This document shows positions 7,746-16,622 of a stretch of 36,807 nucleotides of DNA, in pieces. The notes under the pieces are model-generated. The model worked only from the letters and a program-made list of their open reading frames with translations, searched no databases and was not told where the DNA came from. Within the stretch, counting starts at the first letter, position 1; each line of letters starts with the position of its first letter. Source of the stretch: Candidatus Riflebacteria bacterium GWC2_50_8 (GTDB lineage Bacteria; Muiribacteriota; Ozemobacteria; Ozemobacterales; Ozemobacteraceae). The translations under genes were made by a program, and so were the position numbers. The stretch is taken from positions 35,500-72,306 of the forward strand of contig MFYY01000259.1 of the NCBI GenBank assembly GCA_001787855.1. Reading direction: 5' to 3'.

Positions 7746-8783
7746 ATGAGAAGCAAATATCTTTTTTTAGTGCTTGCCATGTTGGTATGCACGTTACTGA
7801 CAGGCAGGCCGGGGCAGGCTGAAAGTTATGATCCCGGTGAAACGGTGGATTATTCAAGTCCCTTGATCATCCGGACCAGAGAACTGGTCGAACAACCGCT
7901 CCCACACCACAGATACTCGACCATAATTTTTCGGGGCAACACGCCGAATAAAGGCCAGATTGCAAAACAGCCCCTGGCAGAAAATCCGGAACCTTTGCAT
8001 GACCAGCTTCTAAGCACTTTTTATGCGAAGATTGAAAGCCGTGAATACATCGACTGGAGCAATCTTCCTGGCATTCCAAAAGGGTTTCAGCATTTCCCTG
8101 AAGAAGCCGATATCAAAAGCATCCGCGCAAGACTGGCAAAAAAAGCATTACCGCCTGACGGAACAGAAGTAATTGTTATTCCGCTTTGCCAAAACCTGGC
8201 AGTCACCATAGATGGCCATCTTGACGAGCCTCAATGGGAGCAGCTTGCCGCCAAGATCATGATTGGAAAGGATGGTGCCAGAACCCTTCTTTACCTGCTT
8301 GCAGATGATTCAAATCTGTATCTGGGATGCGACGCAATCGATGAGCGCACCATGAAAGGCTTTGATCAATTCCGCTTCTATTTTCATCTCAATACTTCAC
8401 CTCACATTGCGAATGAACGAATTCATGTGAGCGAAGACACAGTAAATGGACTCCGGCAAACTCGTATTAACTGGCGAAAATCGCCGCCGACTAATGAAAA
8501 TGAGCGATGGAAAAAGTTTCACATTTCCGACTGGAACATTTACCAACTTGCCAGCGGCACCTGCTCATTTTCAAGAAATAAGAAGTATGAGGCTTCCATC
8601 AATCTTGAGGAAAGCGGACTCCCTATAGAAATCCCATTTTCAGCTTTTGTCGAAGTCGAGTCTGACCCCATTTATGAAGCAGGCAAATTCAAATCCCGGG
8701 TTCATATCGGCGAACTCGGCACACAAAAGCGCCCCGTGTGGTTCATTATTCAAAAGATCGCCGCAGAAGCACAGGGTCGCTGA
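7746..8783 (+). CDS. Secreted protein with CBM9/DOMON-like domain
   Basis: The frame is open from 7617, but I choose the ATG at 7746, giving 345 residues. A clear signal peptide (MRSKYLFLVLAMLVCTLLTG) begins there and a consensus -10 lies just upstream. The segment at residues ~150-220 (AVTIDGHLDEPQWEQLA, then LLYLLADDSNLYLGCDAID) has the pattern of family-9 carbohydrate-binding and related DOMON-like beta-sandwich domains: a hydrophobic strand, DG.LDE..W, then LY...DDSNLYLG. The N-terminal ~100 residues are not recognised. The likely location is periplasmic or extracellular. Binding to a sugar is possible from family knowledge but not shown. The gene stands alone between the island and a bidirectional terminator. 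Confidence 0.75.
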   Translation: MRSKYLFLVLAMLVCTLLTGRPGQAESYDPGETVDYSSPLIIRTRELVEQPLPHHRYSTIIFRGNTPNKGQIAKQPLAENPEPLHDQLLSTFYAKIESREYIDWSNLPGIPKGFQHFPEEADIKSIRARLAKKALPPDGTEVIVIPLCQNLAVTIDGHLDEPQWEQLAAKIMIGKDGARTLLYLLADDSNLYLGCDAIDERTMKGFDQFRFYFHLNTSPHIANERIHVSEDTVNGLRQTRINWRKSPPTNENERWKKFHISDWNIYQLASGTCSFSRNKKYEASINLEESGLPIEIPFSAFVEVESDPIYEAGKFKSRVHIGELGTQKRPVWFIIQKIAAEAQGR

Positions 8784-8895
8784 TGACTTGATGCCTTCTC
8801 ATCTGAAGGTATTGAACCTTGTTTTCAGCTGATGAGTAATTGCAGAGAGGACTACCCCGTGAAAAATCGGTAGCAATCCTGGAATTCTGATGCAA

Positions 8896-8936
8896 AACAG
8901 CCCCGATAACCGTTGAGGTTGCCGGGGCTGTTAATT
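8896..8936. terminator. Bidirectional rho-independent terminator
   Basis: AACAGCCCCG (8896-8905) pairs with CGGGGCTGTT (8923-8932), with an inner ACC/GGT pairing. AATTTT follows on the plus strand and the minus strand has a TTTT run. It separates the convergent genes ending at 8783 and 8961 and can serve both. Confidence 0.85.
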
Positions 8937-8960
8937 TTCAGCTGTTGATTCAGATTACCG

Positions 8961-9665
8961 TTACTTGAACTCTACTGTTGCAGCGGCCAGCGGTTCTGAG
9001 CAGGCATAACCGATCATGCCGGTCGAGGTAACGTTTTCGAATTTCTGAAGAACGTCGTTCCATTTGCTTTCGACCTGACCACCGGGAACCTGGTATTCAA
9101 AGCCAACATGGAAAGTCACATACAGCTTCTGTCCGGGTACGCTGCTTCCCATAATGCTCCAGAATGAGCTTCTGAAATCACCTTCATATGACATTCCGGC
9201 AGAAACCCAGCCGTATATATCAGGAGAAAGAGAAGAATAGCCATCAGTTGAGCTTGCCCACTTCGGCAATTCTTTCAGATTTGCCGGCCACTTGATGTTT
9301 TCAATCGGTGAACCGCTGTCATATGAAGACCAAACCTTGTAAAAACACAGATCTTCTTTATGATGCTGCAGATTTGCCGCCTCGTCTTTTTTTACCTTCT
9401 CAAGGGCTGAACCAAGAGTTACTCCCTGTGGAAGAAGCGCCCTGACATTTAATTGAGCCTGATCGCCTGCCGGAAGAAAAAACTTGCCATCGCGATAGTC
9501 AAACATCGACATGTCAAATTTTGCGCGGGGCGGGCAACCTGTCTGAGAGATCAGTACGATGCCACCACCGAAATTCTTTGCATAAGCCGGGTCGAGGTCA
9601 TCCTGAGCAAACACCGAAACTGCTGAAAGCAGCACCATCAGAGACAGTACTATCAATTTTTTCAT
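8961..9665 (-). CDS. Secreted hypothetical protein
   Basis: The frame is open to 9917, but the ATG at 9665 is preceded by a strong ribosome site (AGGAGGAGTTAATA) and starts a textbook signal peptide, MKKLIVLSLMVLLSAVSVFA, cleaved before QDD. The product is 234 residues, with a mature part of about 214. It contains a proline/cysteine segment (QTGCPPRAKFD), a low-complexity Ser/Tyr region (STDGYSSLSPDIYGW) and a C-terminal FHVGFEYQVPGG segment that looks like beta strands. No family is recognised. It stands alone with the bidirectional terminator behind it. Confidence 0.75.
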   Translation of the reverse strand: MKKLIVLSLMVLLSAVSVFAQDDLDPAYAKNFGGGIVLISQTGCPPRAKFDMSMFDYRDGKFFLPAGDQAQLNVRALLPQGVTLGSALEKVKKDEAANLQHHKEDLCFYKVWSSYDSGSPIENIKWPANLKELPKWASSTDGYSSLSPDIYGWVSAGMSYEGDFRSSFWSIMGSSVPGQKLYVTFHVGFEYQVPGGQVESKWNDVLQKFENVTSTGMIGYACSEPLAAATVEFK

Positions 9666-10021
9666 TATTAACTCCTCCTCAAAAATTTTATACAACCAGT
9701 CATTGCTTATCAAGCCATAGCCGGCATTATCGGCAACGGCACAATCATTAAAGGCTGTCCACCCACATTGGTGCGATCCGTCATCACCTCGATTTTCTCT
9801 ATAACTCAATGCCGCAATATGCAACATAAGCGGAATAATTTTTATATGTCTACAAAGCAGCAGGGTAATCCTGCGACATTCAATAGTCAAGCAAATGACG
9901 CGCAGCATAAACAGCAATAATCAACGCCGTTGCCTGGACACTTTTCTGTTGCTGAATTTTATTGATAGCACAAGTATGCTGCTGCGCTCAGCTCATATGG
10001 TTAGAAATGCGGTTGTAACAG
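9666..10021. other. Intergenic region
   Basis: No gene is supported in these 356 bases. A minus-strand TTGATA followed by TATAAA with a 15-base spacer lies about 20-50 bases upstream of the ATG at 9665. It is a weak candidate promoter for the secreted protein. I see no clear terminator for the prepilin operon that ends at 10022. Confidence 0.4.
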
Positions 10022-10774
10022 CTACATGCCTGCAGAAACGACCTTGGTGTCGCGCATCAGTTTGGCAACCGTAGACTCTGAAATGCTGCTGACCGGAATA
10101 TTGCTCTGCATCAGCCTGCATTCTACAACCACCCGCAATGCTCTCTTGTCGCCATCTTCGACCAGAAAGAAGGCAATATTGTTTACGTCATTTATCTTGT
10201 TAAAAGCATCATTGTCATTATTGGGCTCAAACAGGCCGCCAACTGAAACCCCGGAGTCGGGGGCGGTAAACACCGCGCCGGGCAATCCCACCGGAAACGT
10301 GGAGTGCCGGGTATAGTCGCCGGTACGCAGATAGGTCAGGCTGCCGGCGGTCAAAACCAGCGAACAGCCTTGCCAGCGCCCGCTGGTCAACTCGCTGAAC
10401 GCAGAAGCTTCAACCGCAGATTTCATGATCGCAAAATAAGCGACCGGCTGATTGCTGCCGTTGCTTTCAATTTTTTTGCTGCCACTTTCGAGCTGATTGA
10501 AAGCGAGGGAGTTGATGCTGACATTGATTTCAGGCGATATCTGGCTGGCCTCGCCATTCATTTTGATAACATAGGCGCTGTTGGCCTTCTCAAGATCTTC
10601 TTTCAGCATGGCCAGCAGAATCTGAACTTCTTTCTGCCGTGACGCCTTCCATTCGCCGACTCGATAAGCTGTTGTCAGCTGCCTGAACATAAGAAACACC
10701 GACAGCATAAAGGCAGACAGAATACTTGCCGCAACAATTATTTCTACAAGAGTGTAGCCTTTGCGAGTCCTCAT
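10022..10774 (-). CDS. Prepilin-like protein, PilW/GspJ type minor pseudopilin
   Basis: This 250-residue protein starts with a type III (prepilin) signal, RKGYTLVEIIVAASILSAF, cleaved after the Gly, with the conserved Glu at mature position 5. The long hydrophobic helix is followed by AYRVGEWKASRQKEVQILL and a large globular part, like GspJ/PilW minor pilins. The mature protein should sit in the inner membrane and join a pilus or pseudopilus tip after cleavage by a PilD-type peptidase. Its ATG overlaps the upstream stop by one base (TGATG), so translation is coupled. It is the last gene of a seven-gene operon. The subtype is inferred from order and length. Confidence 0.8.
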   Translation of the reverse strand: MRTRKGYTLVEIIVAASILSAFMLSVFLMFRQLTTAYRVGEWKASRQKEVQILLAMLKEDLEKANSAYVIKMNGEASQISPEINVSINSLAFNQLESGSKKIESNGSNQPVAYFAIMKSAVEASAFSELTSGRWQGCSLVLTAGSLTYLRTGDYTRHSTFPVGLPGAVFTAPDSGVSVGGLFEPNNDNDAFNKINDVNNIAFFLVEDGDKRALRVVVECRLMQSNIPVSSISESTVAKLMRDTKVVSAGM

Positions 10775-11223
10775 CAGTTTTTTACCCGGGTTGAATTGAT
10801 CGTCTTCTTGATGCTTCTTTTCATGCCATTACCTTCGATGATAACTTCAAACTCGATTGCGTCTATCTTGTATTTTGTCTGGCCAAGCACCCGGCAATTG
10901 GTGTGATAATCAAGAGCAAACGGCGATGTTCTGCTGCCCTGGAGCGGGCCAAGCAGGTATTTTTCCCAGGGGTCGGGGGTCGCGATTCTCTTGTCTCTGA
11001 CCGAAAAATTGTAGGCATAATAAAACTCTGACGGAAGCTGTTTAAACTTGAGCAGAGCAAGCTGAGTGATGCCCTGACCGAGAAAATCCATCTGAACGCG
11101 CTCAAGTAATCTGCTGTTAATCGGGGTAGCGTTACGCGAACTGCTGATATACATGCCCGCAAGAGCCAGCAGTGCGGTTGAAAACACCAGCACGATTACT
11201 ATGGCCATGCCTTTTCTTTTCAT
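10774..11223 (-). CDS. PilX/GspK-like minor pilin-type protein
   Basis: This 149-residue protein begins KRKGMAIVIVLVFSTALLALAGMY, the pattern of PilX/GspK N-termini: a basic-Gly start, a hydrophobic helix, and no Glu at position 5. The remaining ~115 residues are polar. It is shorter than typical GspK and closer to PilX in size. The start has a GGAAGAG ribosome site inside the end of the preceding gene. Its stop overlaps the start of the PilW-like gene by one base. In minor-pilin complexes this component sits at the tip with the GspI and GspJ types, which flank it here. Confidence 0.7.
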   Translation of the reverse strand: MKRKGMAIVIVLVFSTALLALAGMYISSSRNATPINSRLLERVQMDFLGQGITQLALLKFKQLPSEFYYAYNFSVRDKRIATPDPWEKYLLGPLQGSRTSPFALDYHTNCRVLGQTKYKIDAIEFEVIIEGNGMKRSIKKTINSTRVKN

Positions 11224-11227
11224 ATTT

Positions 11228-11788
11228 TTACTCTTCCAGATTGGCTTTCAAGGTTGAAAGCGCAATGGGTGCAGGCTTCACGCCGTTAGACTCGGTCCAG
11301 CTCACCGATACATCGTATTGCTTTACCATTATCGGACGATACTTGTTTGACCCGTCAAACACTGCTCCATCAGTCGTTTCTGGCAGAAATTTCCAGGTTT
11401 CGCTCTTTTCAGGGTCGTAACCGGAGTCGTTAAGATCAACCGGATGGTAAGCAAAAGTAATTGGATAATTGCTTACGACAAGCTGCACTGCATAAGTTGT
11501 GTCGGATGTTCCTTTGATGTCGCCGAGAGGAACTGTTCCGCTCGCGGCCTCCAGATTGCTGTTCTGCGTGCCGGTTGGAACCTGGTCAAATGGCAGCTTA
11601 AGCAGCTTGTTCATCGCCGACTCGGCAAAATGCACAGCCTCTATTCTTCGCATGTCCTTTTGCGTCATCTTGTGACCCTGGCTGAACACGCCGACAATCG
11701 GCAGTATGGCTACAGCCATAAGTATGGTCGCCAGCATTATCTCAGTGAGAGTTATGCCCGACTTTGCATTCATGTAAGGTGTTTTCAT
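11228..11788 (-). CDS. Prepilin-like protein, PilV/GspI type minor pseudopilin
   Basis: This 186-residue protein has a prepilin signal, KSGITLTEIMLATILMAVA, with Gly before the cleavage site and Glu at mature position 5. The text AVAILPIVGVFSQG and the following RRIEAVHFAESAMNKLL are characteristic of GspI/PilV. The mature body carries a predicted beta-rich region ending in VKQYDVSVSWTESNGVK, as in these families. Two ATGs (11788 and 11773) are possible starts and neither has a clear ribosome site. It begins one base after the stop of the 218-residue gene and ends four bases before the PilX-like gene. Confidence 0.8.
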   Translation of the reverse strand: MKTPYMNAKSGITLTEIMLATILMAVAILPIVGVFSQGHKMTQKDMRRIEAVHFAESAMNKLLKLPFDQVPTGTQNSNLEAASGTVPLGDIKGTSDTTYAVQLVVSNYPITFAYHPVDLNDSGYDPEKSETWKFLPETTDGAVFDGSNKYRPIMVKQYDVSVSWTESNGVKPAPIALSTLKANLEE

Positions 11789-11789
11789 G

Positions 11790-12446
11790 CTATTTATTGC
11801 TGTCTGTGATTTTGTCGAGATCGGTCTTGGTCCATAGAGTAAAATCTTTTACTTCTGCGCCATCGAAGAGCGCTACGCGGTGAACGCCCATGCCTCCGGC
11901 AAGATAGTTGCCGGTGTAAACCCAGTCAATTTCGAGACCGGTTTTCAGCGGCATTTCGTCGATAGAAAGCACATCCTGATCTTTGCCAAGCAGACAATAG
12001 CGCAGGTTATACTCGCTGTACATCGAAGCCCTGACCGTAATTCCAAAGTAACAGACCAGATCTGCCATCATCTGCATACTTGATCTGGCCGACGAAACAA
12101 CTACTTCCAGTCTGGGAAACCGATCGCGAGATTGCGCCTCAGGACTGCCGCTTCTGGCAACAGTCGTGTTGTCTGCGACCTCTTGTAACATGTCAAAACC
12201 GAGATCTTCGAATTCGCTCTTATTTAAAGAAATCAGCACGTTTGCCGTGTCAGCCGGCAGAAAAGAAGCGATTCTGCGCCAGAAAAAAGCTCCCGACAGA
12301 CTGGCAAGAAAGGGCACATCTGTGGCCTCCTTAACTGGCTGCCACAGATGTATGAGTTCATCGCAGGCACGCAGGTTGCTGCCAGATGCTGACAGCAACA
12401 CTGAGATGCAGATCGCGAGATACAATAAGTTTACTTGTGAAATCAC
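11790..12446 (-). CDS. Secreted hypothetical protein in the prepilin operon
   Basis: This 218-residue protein starts at GTG 12446, directly abutting the TAA of the 1388-residue gene, which implies reinitiation. The N-terminus MISQVNLLYLAICISVLLSA is a signal peptide. A Cys follows at residue 28 (SNLRACDEL), but it does not fit a strict lipobox. The mature protein has alternating hydrophobic stretches (ANVLISLNKSEFEDLGFDML, FPRLEVVVSSARS). No family is recognised. Its fixed place between a giant secreted protein and three minor-pilin-like genes suggests it is an accessory of the same complex. Confidence 0.65.
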   Translation of the reverse strand: MISQVNLLYLAICISVLLSASGSNLRACDELIHLWQPVKEATDVPFLASLSGAFFWRRIASFLPADTANVLISLNKSEFEDLGFDMLQEVADNTTVARSGSPEAQSRDRFPRLEVVVSSARSSMQMMADLVCYFGITVRASMYSEYNLRYCLLGKDQDVLSIDEMPLKTGLEIDWVYTGNYLAGGMGVHRVALFDGAEVKDFTLWTKTDLDKITDSNK

Positions 12447-15400
12447 TTACTTGAATGTCTTGTCTATCGTTCGTATATCGAGTCTTGATGAAGAAATCGG
12501 AATGATAATCTTCAGATAACGCACATTTGGATTGCTGGTAGCGTTTTTAGGATTGTCAGGATTTGTCGGCCAGTTGCGAGCGTCATCTTTGACTTTCAGC
12601 TCCATGACGTAGTTTTCAGCTATTCTGAAAATGTGCATATACTTTGTCAAAGCTCCGATGTCTTTGATCAGTGCCGAATCCTTGTCGCGCAGATCCCAGG
12701 TTTCAATTGAGACGTTGCCTACGTTGTCGCTCAACTTGGTCTCAAATGTAACCGGCACGTCGATCTCAAGCGTTGAAGGATCATGGGTGCTCTTCTGGGC
12801 CAGAACAGCAGCAAATGGCAGCGTCGCAGAAATTTTAAACTTGCTGTCTACACCAAAGATGCTGCCGGGATCAGTCACACTCTGAAATGCCCATTGTTCA
12901 ACACCATTGCGTTCTTCGGACTGCCCGGTTTTTTCTGCCAGACAGGCCCACTGACCATCGACATAGGTTGGCTGAACATTCGAGGGGCCAACCATCAGCT
13001 GATCGGGGTTCTTGTCGTCTTTAGCCTGAATGAACGCAAGCGGTCGGTCGTTATCGATAATAACGATCTGCCCTTCCATAAAATCGCCGCCGGCATTGCC
13101 TGAAGCGTCAACCAGATTAAAGCCATATTTGAGATTTTCATAAGTGCTCAGCTGGTTCGCGTAATGATAAGCCATCTCAGGATACATGTTGGCGCCATCC
13201 TGCTTGAAGTAGTCAAGATCGCTTACCGCGATGATGAATTTTCGATAGGTCCAGCTTCTGACTTTGGGCAGCGGGCAGTCGGCGGGCAGATCTTTAAATG
13301 AATAGAGATACTGCTCGACCTTGTAAGGAGACTTGTTGGTAAGGCCATCTGGCGTGTTGCGATATTTACTTTGAGCGGCCGTGCGGAATGCGATGGGCAG
13401 GCCATCTGGAACATTGATTCCCTCAGCGTTGTTATGCTGAAACTTGCCTGTCGACTTAGCAATACTGTGTTTGAGAGATATGCTGAAATACTTGTCGACA
13501 AGAAGAGGAGTAAGATTTGGATGAGTGCTCAGGTTGCCATAGGGATTGTCGTTGGCAGACCAGAGAACAATGTTTGTCGGATTGCTCTTGCCATCGGCAG
13601 TATTAGAAAGCCTTTCGCCAGTAGTTCCCCACAGGTATGCCGGCGCCAGGTCAATGGCGGTCTGCATGGTATTGGCAAGGTCAGCAAGCGTTTGTGCCGG
13701 AGGAGTGTCATCGAGCACGCTCACACGGCACTGGGCACCGATTGTGATCGGCACAAACTTGGTTTTTTCTACCGGAATAGTTATAACGCTGCCATTTGAA
13801 AGGGTTTTGTAAACCTTTTCAAAGTATTCATAGCTGTAAACACGGCTTGCATCAACTCTTAGAACATAATGACCCGGTTCTGAGGGAATGGTAAAGACGC
13901 TGTCGCCGGCTGCTATAGAGAGTTTTGCGACATTTGTTTCCTTGGTAATGTTTACCAGCGATTTGGTGGCGTCATAAGGATCTTCAAGGCTTATTTTCCA
14001 GGTAAATTTCGGTGTATCAGTAAGCCATCTCAGGTTGTTGTGCGGCTCATCAGGAATCGGTGGTGTAGCCTGCAGCATGGCTGTGATTCTGTCGATGCCA
14101 GCACTTTTGTTAGCGAGATTCTCTCTGGCCTGAAAACTCCAGGTCTGACTACCCTTGATCTGTGGTATTACAAAGCTTTCGCCAACCGGGTTGCTTGGAT
14201 TGGCCTTTTCAAGCGCAGATTCAGAGTTTGTATTGCCACTTATCAAAGCGGGTCGATAATTATAATTACTGACCAGCGATGAATCAGGCTTTCCGCTCAT
14301 AATTACGCAAGACCCGCCCGGATAGCTCGGATTAGTATAGGTCTGTACAAAAATCTTTGTTTTTGCCCACTCGGTGTTATCTTTCGCCTTGGCCAGAATA
14401 CTTTCTGACAGATAATCGCCCTTTTTATCAGCCAGAACACCACGCGGCATCTTGTCATACTGATAGTATTTAAAAGTCGATTTTACACTGATCTCATACT
14501 CGCCAGGCCCGAACATGATCGGCAATACCGGCTCTTTGGTGCTGGTGTTGCCGTCAAGAATAGTGTTATCGAGCGGGTCTCCATACATGTTTTTGGTCTG
14601 AACAACTTTCCAGTAATAATAAAGATGCGCGCTTTCAGTTGTCGAAGGAAACCTGCCAATGAAACTGTTGCCGTTAGGGTCATCAGTTGCTTCACCAGCG
14701 CGGTTAACACCGTTGTTGTCAAAGTCAGGAGCGTTTTCAACCGCAAAGAAATACTGTGTAGCATCGTTATATGGCGTCGGCGAATCGTTCATATCCTTGT
14801 CATAAGGGCCGTTAATATCGATGTTCGCTGTAGTGCCAGTAACCTTGGGCGGGGTGCAGACGTTGATAACCGCGACTTCTGTTCGGTAGGCATCGCTTAC
14901 CTTGGGAGTAGTTCTGACCAGTGTGCCCGGGCACATTGACCAGTTGCTTCTGTCGCCGAGCAGCGCGGCGGCGCAGATAAAATCCTGTTCGAAATAGTCT
15001 GAGCCAAGCAGAATGTCACCGCTGGTATCCATGAAGCTGCCACTGTAGTAATTCAGCATGGTTACGCCTTTGTAGATATCCTGCTTGAATTTGGCACGAT
15101 AGAGATCAGGAACCATAGTTGACTTCTTGTAATAAGTATAGGCGTCGGCGGCTTTAAAGGCCGGCATATCCTTGCCTGGTTGATTTTCTGGATCTCTTTT
15201 GGTCGAAACGAAGTAGAGATTGCCGAACCCATCGGCATCAATAGAGTTGGGCAGATCTGGAATGCTCGTTATATCTATGACTTCGGGAATACATGGCTTG
15301 GCATCATTTTCGTTTCTGACAAATGAATACACCAGTGGAATGGTCTTGTCATAGGCATAAACAATTCCTCCGGTCTGCCACCACTGGTCAGAAACTGCCA

Positions 15401-16613
15401 CATCAGTGAGTTCTTTAAGAAATCCGCTGGCGGGAACATTTGCCAGAGCCAGCCACTGATTGATTTTGTTGGTGCCGAGAACGTATACCCAGTCAGTAGT
15501 CAGATTTTTCGAGCTTACGCCCACCTTTACCGCCGTCAGATCTGCCGGGTCACCTATGGTTGCAGAAGTATACGCGATGTTATTGAGCTTCAGCGAGTAA
15601 TTTGGCGTGCCGTAATCGCGGGTATACAGATAACTTCGCCCGGCGCCAGACACCAGACAGGACAGAATCGGCGTGTTGCCGGTAGGTATGGGAGTCCCGG
15701 GGCCGGTGCCGGGTGCGCAGGGGTCGCCGCATTCGTTAAGAGTATCCTTGGTGTTGGTTGAGCCAAGAACAACGCTGCCAGCCTGCCCACGGTCATAAGG
15801 ACCCAGCTTTTCATCAACACTGTAGCTCAAAAGCTTCAGCTTTTCTTCGTTAATCTGTACGGTTTCTCTGACCAGCTTATGGCACAAACCTGCTCGAAAT
15901 GGAAATCCTGCGCCATCCATGCATTGCACGAAACCATACATCTTGTAAGGGCCAAGAATGGTATTTGGGTTCGAGGTTCCATACCAGTCAGGCCTGAGAT
16001 ATGTGAACGAGCTGTTAATCTGGTCTGCCGAATCTCCCGAATGATACCAGCGACCATTGGCGATCTGGTAATAACCAGGCTTTCCAGGTGCCGCAGCCGG
16101 CATCCATGAACACGGATAACAGTCGCCATAATAACCGTAGCCTGTGGTGTATTGTGAAGGATAACTCTTGTTGTCATGAATACCCACGCCACTTCCGGTG
16201 TTGCCGGGATAATTGTGGTGAATATGCATGATTTGATCATGTAAACCGGCATCATATGGGCCATCCGGCGTGACACTTACGCTGGTCAGACACTTTCTTA
16301 TCAGCGGGTAGGGCGAAAAATGCATGCCGGTAGTGCCATCAGACGAAAATGTCCACAGCTCTTTCTTGGTGCTTTTGATAGTTTCGTTGTAAAGCATCGA
16401 TGCCGACAGGTTAAATGCCTTGCCACCGTCATAAAGATAACCCGGGGCGCTGCCGGCAACCAAATTGTTCAGTTTGTAAACGCCTCTGACCGGTCCGTCG
16501 CCGATCAGCAGAAAGGCATCGCCGTTTTGCTCATAAAAGTCATCCAGCGCAAAAGTGCTGGTCGGAAAAATCACCGCCATCGCCAGGACAACCAGAACGA
16601 TAAGCTTTTTCAT
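12447..16613 (-). CDS. Very large secreted protein (1388 aa), candidate pilus-tip or surface adhesin
   Basis: The signal peptide MKKLIVLVVLAMAVIFPTSTFA is cleaved before LDD. No membrane anchor or sorting signal is seen. Residues ~315-570 have propeller-like repeated strands (GRSYLYTRDYG, DLTAVKVGVSSK, SIDADGFGNLYFVST). Residues ~600-1380 look like a string of Ig/PKD-like beta domains, with phrases such as GPGEYEISVKSTF, SEPGHYVLRVDAS, GFNLVDASGNAGG and VTFETKLSDNVGNVSIETWD. The protein is rich in Tyr, Asn, Pro and Gly with scattered cysteines. Upstream are two Skp-like genes (9-bp gap) and downstream are prepilin-like genes. PilY1 proteins occupy this position in minor-pilin operons and also have a beta-propeller, but I cannot see PilY1-specific motifs. 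The adhesin/tip role is an inference. Confidence 0.8.
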   Translation of the reverse strand: MKKLIVLVVLAMAVIFPTSTFALDDFYEQNGDAFLLIGDGPVRGVYKLNNLVAGSAPGYLYDGGKAFNLSASMLYNETIKSTKKELWTFSSDGTTGMHFSPYPLIRKCLTSVSVTPDGPYDAGLHDQIMHIHHNYPGNTGSGVGIHDNKSYPSQYTTGYGYYGDCYPCSWMPAAAPGKPGYYQIANGRWYHSGDSADQINSSFTYLRPDWYGTSNPNTILGPYKMYGFVQCMDGAGFPFRAGLCHKLVRETVQINEEKLKLLSYSVDEKLGPYDRGQAGSVVLGSTNTKDTLNECGDPCAPGTGPGTPIPTGNTPILSCLVSGAGRSYLYTRDYGTPNYSLKLNNIAYTSATIGDPADLTAVKVGVSSKNLTTDWVYVLGTNKINQWLALANVPASGFLKELTDVAVSDQWWQTGGIVYAYDKTIPLVYSFVRNENDAKPCIPEVIDITSIPDLPNSIDADGFGNLYFVSTKRDPENQPGKDMPAFKAADAYTYYKKSTMVPDLYRAKFKQDIYKGVTMLNYYSGSFMDTSGDILLGSDYFEQDFICAAALLGDRSNWSMCPGTLVRTTPKVSDAYRTEVAVINVCTPPKVTGTTANIDINGPYDKDMNDSPTPYNDATQYFFAVENAPDFDNNGVNRAGEATDDPNGNSFIGRFPSTTESAHLYYYWKVVQTKNMYGDPLDNTILDGNTSTKEPVLPIMFGPGEYEISVKSTFKYYQYDKMPRGVLADKKGDYLSESILAKAKDNTEWAKTKIFVQTYTNPSYPGGSCVIMSGKPDSSLVSNYNYRPALISGNTNSESALEKANPSNPVGESFVIPQIKGSQTWSFQARENLANKSAGIDRITAMLQATPPIPDEPHNNLRWLTDTPKFTWKISLEDPYDATKSLVNITKETNVAKLSIAAGDSVFTIPSEPGHYVLRVDASRVYSYEYFEKVYKTLSNGSVITIPVEKTKFVPITIGAQCRVSVLDDTPPAQTLADLANTMQTAIDLAPAYLWGTTGERLSNTADGKSNPTNIVLWSANDNPYGNLSTHPNLTPLLVDKYFSISLKHSIAKSTGKFQHNNAEGINVPDGLPIAFRTAAQSKYRNTPDGLTNKSPYKVEQYLYSFKDLPADCPLPKVRSWTYRKFIIAVSDLDYFKQDGANMYPEMAYHYANQLSTYENLKYGFNLVDASGNAGGDFMEGQIVIIDNDRPLAFIQAKDDKNPDQLMVGPSNVQPTYVDGQWACLAEKTGQSEERNGVEQWAFQSVTDPGSIFGVDSKFKISATLPFAAVLAQKSTHDPSTLEIDVPVTFETKLSDNVGNVSIETWDLRDKDSALIKDIGALTKYMHIFRIAENYVMELKVKDDARNWPTNPDNPKNATSNPNVRYLKIIIPISSSRLDIRTIDKTFK

Positions 16614-16622
16614 GACAACCGG

